Of a stretch of 6,303 bases of DNA, positions 1 to 4,377 are shown piece after piece. The stretch's first letter is position 1. Every line of letters begins with the position of its first letter. Source of the stretch: Actinomycetota bacterium (lineage in GTDB: Bacteria; Actinomycetota; Acidimicrobiia; IMCC26256; JACDBD01); assembly GCA_013695115.1 (NCBI GenBank), contig JACDBD010000266.1, positions 1 to 6,303 on the forward strand, written 5' to 3'. The translations under genes and the position numbers were made by a program. The notes beneath the pieces were generated by a model. The model saw only the letters and a program-made list of their open reading frames with translations, was not told where the DNA came from and ran no database searches.

Positions 1-2
1 GC

Positions 3-929
3 ACGGCCGCGGGGCCCCGTGATCCGGGCACCGCCTGGATCCATGCTCTCCACTCCCTCGGCCTCCTCGGCGGCTGGAGCTACGTCGAGGGGGGGATGGG
101 TCGCATCTCGTTCTGCATCGCCGACGCCGCCCGCGATGCGGGCGCGGCGGTCGCGGCGGGCGCGCCGGTGGCGGCCATCCGCCCCGGTGAAGGCGTCGAG
201 CTCGCGGGCGGGGATCGCATCGAGGCGGCGACGGTCGTGTCGAACGCCGACCCCAAGCGGACGCTCGCCCTCTGCGGCGATGCCCACGTGCCGGCGGACT
301 TCCGGACCCGCGTCGACGAGTGGCGCTGCCAGAGCCCGGTGTTGAAGGTCAACTGCGCGCTCACCCGCCTGCCCACGTTCACCGCCGCTCCCGACCGTCC
401 CGACCACGTGTACCGGGCCCAGGTCGAGATCGGCCGCAGCATCGCTCACACCCAGGCCGCGTTCGAGGCGAGCCGGCGGGGCGAGCCCGCAGTCGAGTGG
501 TGCGAGGTCTACTTCCAGACTCCCTATGACCCATCGGTCGCGCCGCCGGACCGCCACCTGATGAGCGTGTTCGCGCAGTACGCGCCGTACGAGCTCGCCG
601 AGGGGGGATGGGACGACCGGCGGGACGAGATCGGCGATCTCGCCCTCGCCGTCATCGCCCGCTTCGCCCCCGACGTCGCCGACTGCGTAGAGGAACGCCA
701 GGTGCTGGGACCACCCGACGTCGAAGCGCGCATCGGGCTCACCGGCGGCCACATCTTCCAGGGGGAATGCCTGCCCGACCAGATGTGGGAACGGCGCTTC
801 GCGCCGCGCACACCGATCCCCGGCCTCTACCTGTGCGGCGCCGCCACCCACCCGGGTGGGTCGGTCATCGGAATCAACGGTCGTAACGCCGCCATGGCGG
901 TGCTGGAGGACCTGGCGCTCAGCGAATGA
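3..929 (+). CDS. Phytoene dehydrogenase-like (PYROXD2-type) FAD-dependent oxidoreductase, 5'-partial
   Basis: C-terminal 308 residues of a flavoprotein of the phytoene desaturase/PYROXD2-like family; the N-terminal Rossmann FAD-binding part lies left of the window. The frame is open from base 3, so the ATG at 96 is an internal Met, not the start. Seen in the sequence: the family block with GGMG (partial residues 30-33) followed by an 'A-x-A-A-R-D-A-G-A' helix; VVSNADP around residues 77-83, typical of the substrate/FAD domain; and the C-terminal FAD-binding signature GLYLCGAATHPGG at 274-286, followed by GRNAA. Family members oxidise or isomerise polyene or lipid-like substrates using FAD, but no carotenoid genes (crtB, crtE) are in the window, so a carotenoid substrate cannot be claimed. 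It is followed after 27 bp by the small HTH gene on the same strand. Family assignment is firm; substrate is unknown. Confidence 0.88.
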   Translation, partial: TAAGPRDPGTAWIHALHSLGLLGGWSYVEGGMGRISFCIADAARDAGAAVAAGAPVAAIRPGEGVELAGGDRIEAATVVSNADPKRTLALCGDAHVPADFRTRVDEWRCQSPVLKVNCALTRLPTFTAAPDRPDHVYRAQVEIGRSIAHTQAAFEASRRGEPAVEWCEVYFQTPYDPSVAPPDRHLMSVFAQYAPYELAEGGWDDRRDEIGDLALAVIARFAPDVADCVEERQVLGPPDVEARIGLTGGHIFQGECLPDQMWERRFAPRTPIPGLYLCGAATHPGGSVIGINGRNAAMAVLEDLALSE

Positions 930-944
930 GTAGCAACGGGGTGG

Positions 945-950
945 CATCAT
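945..950 (+). promoter_or_regulatory. Possible -10 element for a leaderless HTH gene
   Basis: CATCAT matches 4 of 6 positions of the TATAAT consensus and ends exactly 6 nt before the GTG at 957. No good Shine-Dalgarno sequence is present; a GGGG run at 938-941 is weak and too far away. A clear -35 element is not seen. Read with the same spacing at other genes here, it suggests transcription starting at the GTG. Tentative. Confidence 0.28.
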
Positions 951-956
951 GGGCCG

Positions 957-1280
957 GTGGCGATGACGAAGGACCTCCGGCCGATCGAACGCCGCGTGCT
1001 CGCGCTACGAGAAGCCGGCCTCGACGACGCCGCGATCGCCCGCAAGTTCCGTCGTAGTCCCGGGTTCGTGAAGCGGGTCGCGCTGCTCGCGGGCGCCCCC
1101 CACGAGCGGGCCGCGGTGACCCGTGACGACAGCCTCACCCCGCTGGAGCGGCGGGTCTTGAAGTGGCGAGAGCAGGGCGCCCGCCCCCAGGACATGGCGT
1201 GGCGGTTCCGTCGGTCCCCCGAGCACATCGCCCGGGTCGAGAAGCTCGCCCGCTACAAGCTCAAGCGCGCCGGCCGCTAG
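957..1280 (+). CDS. Small tandem helix-turn-helix-like protein, 107 aa
   Basis: Uncharacterised small basic protein built from an internal duplication. Residues 7-45 and 60-98 align without gaps at 20 of 39 identical positions, both reading L-x-P-[IL]-ERRVL-x-x-RE-x-G, then F-RRSP and R-V-x-x-L-A. Each unit looks like the helix-turn-helix of sigma-70 region 4 or LuxR/GerE-type DNA-binding domains ('ERRVL..RE.G....IA..F.RSP..V'), so DNA binding is inferred, not shown. No receiver, ligand or membrane domain is present. The basic tail (KLKRAGR) fits nucleic-acid contact. The start may be GTG 957 or ATG 963; 957 is preferred because a -10-like hexamer sits 6 nt upstream. The gene follows the FAD oxidoreductase by 27 bp and ends 4 bp from the convergent diiron gene. 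It could be a small transcription regulator or an architectural protein. Confidence 0.8.
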   Translation: MAMTKDLRPIERRVLALREAGLDDAAIARKFRRSPGFVKRVALLAGAPHERAAVTRDDSLTPLERRVLKWREQGARPQDMAWRFRRSPEHIARVEKLARYKLKRAGR

Positions 1281-1297
1281 CGCCTCAGGCGGCGGCC
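1272..1297. terminator. GC-rich hairpin covering two convergent stop codons; candidate bidirectional terminator
   Basis: Outer arms GGCCGC (1272-1277) and GCGGCC (1292-1297) and inner arms CGCC (1281-1284) and GGCG (1288-1291) form a 10-bp all-GC stem. The only unpaired parts are the TAG at 1278-1280 (stop of the HTH gene) as a bulge and the TCA at 1285-1287 (stop of the diiron gene, read on the other strand) as the loop. There is no U-tract, so it would be a high-GC actinobacterial type of terminator acting on both strands. The pairing is seen; termination is inferred. Confidence 0.5.
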
Positions 1298-2271
1298 ACG
1301 TCGACGTCGCCGGGGAGGGCCACATCACCCGGGAGCGGCTCGCCGTGGCGGTCGACGCCACACAGCTTCCGCCAACCGCGCGGGATCCGGCCGCGCTTGA
1401 AGATCCCGGCGTCGAGCAGCGCCTTCAGGATGTTGCGGGTCGCGCAATGCCGGACCGCGACCCGCTCGGCTGAGCGGTTCACCGCCCGCCAGGTCTTGAA
1501 CCCGGGCAGGCCGACCGAGGCGTACACACCCGGGTGCACGAACGTCGCGAACAGCCCGCCGATGATGAGCGGAGCGAAGTAGCGGACGCGGAGCCGCTGG
1601 AGCCGGCCCGCCCGGCCGTAGAGCTCGGGCAGAGTCGTGCGGGCGAACGACAGGTGCCGCGACTCCTCCTGACGGTGGTAGCGGTTCACGTCCCTCAGCA
1701 GGGGGTCGGTGTCGGGGTGCTCCGACGCGAGCTTCTGGAGCAGGTCGGGGATCTCCTCACCCGCCAGCACCAGCACCATGAGGAACGCCGGCATCTTGAT
1801 GAAGCGTCGGATGTTGAACGTGGCGATCCGGTCGAACACGCCCCGGGCGAGCGGGTTCTTCGCTCGGGGGGCGAGCTCCTCGACCAGGCGGATGAAGGCG
1901 CGTTGATGGCGGGTCTCTTCGGCGATCTCGTGGAGCATGTAGGTGACCCGAGGATCGGAGACGTCGCGGCACTCGGCGATCTGGAGCGCGAAGCCGGAGT
2001 TGAGGACGGCTTCGAAGCGGATCCCCATCTCGAGCATGGCCGCCACTTCCTCGCGGGAGAGACGGGCCTTGGTCTCGGCGTCGAGATCGAGATCGAGGCC
2101 GCGGGTGGTGAGCAGCTCGTCGCCGATGACCTGGCCGGCACCGAGCGAGGACCAGTCGAACAGCTCCTCGGGCTCCAACACCTTGCGGACCGACGCGGTC
2201 GACAGTCGTCCGATGCGGTCGGAGGCGGTCCTGGGGGTTGTGGTGGGGGTCGCAGTCGCAGTTGCGGTCAT
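1285..2271 (-). CDS. AurF-like diiron oxygenase, 328 aa
   Basis: Member of the p-aminobenzoate N-oxygenase AurF-like diiron family, whose founding member oxidises an arylamine with O2 at a non-heme di-iron centre. Metal ligands are visible in the family order and spacing: E87 (in RFEAVLN), E119-x-x-H122 (in EETRH), E172 (in LAGEEI), and H199-x3-E203-x2-H206 (in RYHRQEESRH). The 27-residue gap E172-H199 and the H-x3-E-x2-H pattern match AurF, and the length is close to AurF (about 336 aa). The N-terminus is a Thr/Ala-rich tail (residues 2-16) and the C-terminus has a tandem LPGDVA/LPGDVD duplication (313-324); both look disordered. ATG 2271 is chosen because a promoter-like TAGAGT lies 6 nt upstream. 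It is divergent from the TetR gene over 86 bp, which suggests control by it. The substrate is unknown: relatives act on aryl amines, and some are only annotated as diiron oxygenase. Confidence 0.87.
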   Translation of the reverse strand: MTATATATPTTTPRTASDRIGRLSTASVRKVLEPEELFDWSSLGAGQVIGDELLTTRGLDLDLDAETKARLSREEVAAMLEMGIRFEAVLNSGFALQIAECRDVSDPRVTYMLHEIAEETRHQRAFIRLVEELAPRAKNPLARGVFDRIATFNIRRFIKMPAFLMVLVLAGEEIPDLLQKLASEHPDTDPLLRDVNRYHRQEESRHLSFARTTLPELYGRAGRLQRLRVRYFAPLIIGGLFATFVHPGVYASVGLPGFKTWRAVNRSAERVAVRHCATRNILKALLDAGIFKRGRIPRGWRKLCGVDRHGEPLPGDVALPGDVDVAAA

Positions 2272-2277
2272 GAGGTC

Positions 2278-2305
2278 ACTCTACCCCACCAAATCGACAA
2301 ATCAA
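2278..2305 (-). promoter_or_regulatory. Promoter of the diiron oxygenase gene, apparently leaderless
   Basis: Read on the minus strand: -35 TTGATT (2305-2300), 16-nt spacer, -10 TAGAGT (2283-2278), then 6 nt to ATG 2271. The predicted transcription start is the A of the ATG, so the mRNA would have no 5' leader. This agrees with the lack of a Shine-Dalgarno sequence. The -35 overlaps the second of four direct repeats. Confidence 0.5.
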
Positions 2306-2324
2306 CGAGAATCATCAAATCCTC
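2291..2324. repeat. Four 8-bp direct repeats (RAATCNWC) in the divergent promoter
   Basis: Four copies in the same orientation: AAATCGAC (2291-2298), AAATCAAC (2299-2306), GAATCATC (2309-2316) and AAATCCTC (2317-2324), with only GA between the second and third. The block is the most AT-rich stretch of the window and lies between the two divergent starts. It covers the diiron-gene -35 and reaches the TetR-gene -35. It is a candidate binding array for a regulator, perhaps the adjacent TetR protein, although TetR proteins usually bind palindromes. Confidence 0.5.
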
Positions 2325-2351
2325 GAAAACACCCGCCTGACCTGGCAGAAT
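2323..2351 (+). promoter_or_regulatory. Promoter of the TetR gene, apparently leaderless
   Basis: -35 TCGAAA (2323-2328), 17-nt spacer, -10 CAGAAT (2346-2351), then 6 nt to ATG 2358. Both hexamers match 4 of 6 consensus positions. No Shine-Dalgarno sequence is present. The mirrored arrangement on the other strand places both -35 regions against or inside the four-repeat block, so one bound protein could control both genes. Confidence 0.42.
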
Positions 2352-2357
2352 GCACCC

Positions 2358-2966
2358 ATGGCCGACGTCCTCGCCGCCGCGGCGGTCGCGGTCGGGAAGG
2401 GTGAGCGCACCCGGACCCGTCTGCTCGAGATCGCGGTGCGCCGCTTCGCCGCCGACGGGTACCGGCGCACGTCGGTCTCCGACATCGCCCGCGAGGCCGG
2501 CCTCACCCCGGCGGCCGCCTACGCCTACTTCGCCGGGAAGGAGGCGCTGTTCAAGGCGGCGGTCGACGCCGACGCCGGCGCCCTGATCGACAAGGCTCGG
2601 GCTGCCCTCCCGGACGCATCGATCCGCGAGCGCTTCGGCGTGCTGGTGGCCACCCTCGTCGAGCGGCTCGACGAGCATCCCCTCGCCCGGCGGGTCCTGG
2701 CCGGCCACGAACCCGAGGTCGTCGGGCGGCTGCTCGACATTCCGTCGCTGAAGGGGATCGTCGCCGACAACGCCGAGCAGCTGGCGGCGGCCCAAGAGAC
2801 CGGGGAGGTGCGCGCCGATGTCGACCCCGTGCTGCTCTCCGAAGGCTTGGAGTCGATCGTCCTCGCGCTGCTGATGGCGTACCTCCAAGCCGGTGTCGAA
2901 CCGGACTCGAGGCGGGCGGTCGCGGCGTTCTCGGTGCTCGACACCGCCCTGCGCCCGCCCAGCTAA
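2358..2966 (+). CDS. TetR/AcrR-family transcriptional regulator, 202 aa
   Basis: One-component repressor-type regulator: an N-terminal DNA-binding domain followed by an all-helical ligand/dimer domain. Seen: the first helix RTRLLEIAVRRFAADGY (19-35), then the helix-turn-helix with SVSDIAREAGLT and AAAYAYFAGKEALF (39-65), the classic TetR signature including the Y-x-Y-F and the K-E-x-L-F that follows. Residues 70-202 are helical and varied, as usual for the effector-binding half, so the ligand cannot be read off. Length (about 200 aa) is normal. ATG 2358 is supported by a -10-like element 6 nt upstream. The gene is divergent from the diiron oxygenase over 86 bp, the standard layout for a TetR regulator that controls its neighbour and itself. 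It ends tail-to-tail with the luciferase-like gene, sharing 4 bp. Family firm, target inferred. Confidence 0.93.
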   Translation: MADVLAAAAVAVGKGERTRTRLLEIAVRRFAADGYRRTSVSDIAREAGLTPAAAYAYFAGKEALFKAAVDADAGALIDKARAALPDASIRERFGVLVATLVERLDEHPLARRVLAGHEPEVVGRLLDIPSLKGIVADNAEQLAAAQETGEVRADVDPVLLSEGLESIVLALLMAYLQAGVEPDSRRAVAAFSVLDTALRPPS

Positions 2967-3874
2967 GCGTCCCTTACCAACCGCCTGACCTCGGCGAGGC
3001 GCTCGAAGCTCTTCAGCACCTCGGCGTGGTCCTCGGCGAGGTGGCGAACGATCACGTCGGTGTACCCCATCGCCGCGTACTCGCGGAACCGTTCGGCCAC
3101 CTGCTCGACACCGCCGTACGTACACGCCGACGGGTCGAAGCCGCGGTAGCCGCCGGCCACGACCGGCCCGGCCACCGCTTCGGCGTCGGCGTCGTCCGCG
3201 CCGACGTGGATGTCGCGCCGGATCGCGAATGCAGTCGGCTCCCGGTCGTGCGCGGCGGCGCGTTCGCGGTACAGGTCCAGCAACTCGCGGGCCTGGGCCG
3301 GAGTGGGGTCGGCGTTGGCGAGGAACCCGTCCCCGAGGCGGGCGGCACGGTCGACCGCGGGCTCGGCCGTCCCGCCGATCCACACCTCCACCGGCTCGGG
3401 CGGGATCGGCGAGATGCGGGCCTCGCGCACCCGGCAGGGGCCGTCGGCGCTCACGGTCTCGACCGCCAGCAGGCGACGGACGATGTCGAGGCCGGCCTCG
3501 AAGTGCGACGGGCGGCGGCGATGGTCGACCCCCATCCCCGCGAACTGCTGCTCGCCCCCACCGACGGCGCACGGCAGAATGAAACGCCCGGGCGCGAACG
3601 TGGCCAGTGTCCCGACCTGCTCGGCGACCAGCACCGGGTTCCACAGCGGCAACAGGAACAGCGCTCCGAACGGCCGGTCGCCCCACTCCGCCAGCAACCG
3701 GCCCAGCATCGGGGTGTTCTGGTAGTAGGGCACCGGCGTGACGTGGTGGTCGCCGACGAACAGCGAGTCGAGCTCCGCGTCCCATGCGGCCGCGGCCCGC
3801 TCGACGACCCAGCGAGCGCCGAGGCGCACGTCGTCGGTAACGAAGCTGGTCCGGAGCGAGACCCCGACGCGCAT
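2963..3874 (-). CDS. LLM-class (luciferase-like) flavin/F420-dependent oxidoreductase, 303 aa
   Basis: Luciferase-like TIM-barrel oxidoreductase; the family uses FMN or coenzyme F420 for monooxygenation or hydride transfer. Seen: N-terminal strand MRVGVSL; DSLFVGDHH (36-44), the conserved second-strand region; the E-Q-V-G-T-L-A-T helix (85-92), then GRFILPCAVGGGEQQF (96-111), the typical G-R-F-x-L strand and cofactor loop; VWIGG (164-168), then RAARLGDGFLAN (176-187), the usual late-barrel block. Length is normal. I cannot tell FMN from F420 by sequence alone; actinobacteria make F420 and have many F420-dependent members. ATG 3874 is supported by TAGGTT 6 nt upstream. Its TAG stop overlaps the TetR TAA stop (2963-2966), so the two genes are convergent and fully packed. 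It is divergent from the small membrane protein gene over 88 bp. Substrate unknown. Confidence 0.9.
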   Translation of the reverse strand: MRVGVSLRTSFVTDDVRLGARWVVERAAAAWDAELDSLFVGDHHVTPVPYYQNTPMLGRLLAEWGDRPFGALFLLPLWNPVLVAEQVGTLATFAPGRFILPCAVGGGEQQFAGMGVDHRRRPSHFEAGLDIVRRLLAVETVSADGPCRVREARISPIPPEPVEVWIGGTAEPAVDRAARLGDGFLANADPTPAQARELLDLYRERAAAHDREPTAFAIRRDIHVGADDADAEAVAGPVVAGGYRGFDPSACTYGGVEQVAERFREYAAMGYTDVIVRHLAEDHAEVLKSFERLAEVRRLVRDA

Positions 3875-3880
3875 CGCGTC

Positions 3881-3886
3881 AACCTA
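3881..3886 (-). promoter_or_regulatory. -10 element for a leaderless luciferase-like gene
   Basis: On the minus strand TAGGTT fits the TANNNT form of the actinobacterial -10 box and stands exactly 6 nt before ATG 3874. No good -35 is seen at 16-18 nt. The AGG inside it is also the only Shine-Dalgarno-like triplet, at 10 nt, so a weak ribosome site is the alternative reading. Confidence 0.38.
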
Positions 3887-3895
3887 TCGGCGCTC

Positions 3896-3924
3896 TTGAA
3901 GCAACGCGCGCGATCGGCTAGACA
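3896..3924 (+). promoter_or_regulatory. Candidate promoter of the small membrane protein gene
   Basis: -35 TTGAAG (3896-3901), 17-nt spacer, -10 TAGACA (3919-3924); start of transcription predicted near 3931, giving a leader of about 32 nt. The -35 is good and the -10 is modest (no final T). The last bases of the -10 overlap the inverted repeat at 3923-3940. Confidence 0.35.
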
Positions 3925-3940
3925 CCGCCATCCGGCGGTG
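3923..3940. repeat. Perfect 7-bp inverted repeat upstream of the small membrane protein gene
   Basis: CACCGCC (3923-3929) and GGCGGTG (3934-3940) flank a 4-nt ATCC spacer. It overlaps the predicted -10 and start of transcription and ends 4 nt before the Shine-Dalgarno sequence. It could be an operator or, if transcription starts further upstream, an mRNA hairpin beside the ribosome site. Confidence 0.4.
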
Positions 3941-3944
3941 CGCC

Positions 3945-3952
3945 AGGGGAGG
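3945..3952 (+). promoter_or_regulatory. Shine-Dalgarno sequence fixing the start at 3963
   Basis: AGGGGAGG ends 10 nt before ATG 3963. It is one of only two strong ribosome binding sites in the window and supports this start for the small membrane protein. Confidence 0.65.
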
Positions 3953-3962
3953 CAATCGAATA

Positions 3963-4325
3963 ATGGAAACCGGAGCCGGCCAGCAGCACGTCCAGACGGC
4001 AAACGTTCCCGGAAAGCCCGAGGAAGTCATCCAGTCGATCACGACCGGGCTGGCGGGCGTGCCCGGCTACACGATGGTCCCGACGAGCCCCACCTCGGTC
4101 GTGTTCACGCGCAAGTTCATGCCCCAGTGGGCCCTGATCACCGGCATCGTCGCCGGCCTGTTGACCTGCGTCGGCTTTCTCGTGCTGCTGGTGAAGGAGG
4201 AGGAGACGCTCAACATCACCGCGGTGGCGGCTGACGGCGGTTCCCGCCTCGACATCAACGGTGCCGCCAGCCCGGCGATGCGGACCCGGCTGACCGGCGT
4301 CGTCAGCACCCTCCCCACCAAGTAG
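3963..4325 (+). CDS. Small single-pass membrane protein of unknown function, 120 aa
   Basis: Unrecognised by function. Seen: a polar N-terminal region (1-55) with a short alpha/beta-like stretch (EEVIQSITTGLAGVPGY, 20-36; then SVVFTRKF, 45-52); one clear membrane helix WALITGIVAGLL...VLLV (56-77); and a C-terminal region starting with acidic KEEETLNITAVAADGG (78-93), which looks like beta strands (LNITAV, RLDING), ending with a helix-like SPAMRTRLTGVVSTL (103-117). There is no signal peptidase site or lipobox, so the helix is probably an anchor. Small proteins of this plan, with a soluble fold on both sides of one helix, are common as hypothetical proteins in actinobacteria; that is a memory-based impression. 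The start is fixed by AGGGGAGG. The P450 gene begins 52 bp downstream on the same strand, so co-transcription is possible. Confidence 0.78.
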   Translation: METGAGQQHVQTANVPGKPEEVIQSITTGLAGVPGYTMVPTSPTSVVFTRKFMPQWALITGIVAGLLTCVGFLVLLVKEEETLNITAVAADGGSRLDINGAASPAMRTRLTGVVSTLPTK

Positions 4326-4341
4326 CTCCCAGGAGATCGGC

Positions 4342-4360
4342 CCCGGCGGGAGTCGCCGGG
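4342..4360. repeat. 7-bp inverted repeat between the membrane protein and P450 genes
   Basis: CCCGGCG (4342-4348) and CGCCGGG (4354-4360) flank GGAGT, so an all-GC 7-bp stem with a 5-nt loop can form 16 nt after the membrane-protein stop. No U-tract follows. It may end or weaken transcription between the two genes, or serve as a regulator site near the P450 start. The loop carries GGAG, but it lies 25 nt from the GTG, too far for a normal ribosome site. Confidence 0.35.
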
Positions 4361-4377
4361 CGCGCGACGATGCCGGG

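Noticed and set aside
949..966. Five-codon ORF (ATG ... TGA) overlapping the HTH gene start through ATGA
   Set aside because: Too short to support as a leader peptide; no ribosome site of its own and no regulatory context. The -10 reading of the same bases is at least as likely.
1534..2340. Long plus-strand open frame (268 codons) opposite the diiron gene
   Set aside because: It is antisense to a gene with a full set of AurF metal ligands, its translation is low-complexity and matches nothing I recognise, and long antisense frames are expected in high-GC DNA.
2989..2999. CCTC-GGC-GAGG hairpin as terminator of the TetR gene
   Set aside because: Short stem inside the coding sequence of the luciferase-like gene; codon usage explains it.
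2268..3785. 505-codon minus-strand open frame across the TetR and luciferase-like genes
   Set aside because: It runs out of frame through the luciferase-like gene and antisense to the TetR gene; the translation is Arg/Pro/Gly-rich, typical of a GC shadow.
3026..4234. 402-codon plus-strand open frame over the luciferase-like and membrane protein genes
   Set aside because: Antisense to one well-supported gene and out of frame with another; no recognisable domain.
4331..4335. AGGAG as ribosome site for the P450
   Set aside because: It lies 42 nt before the GTG, and no start codon is in frame closer to it.
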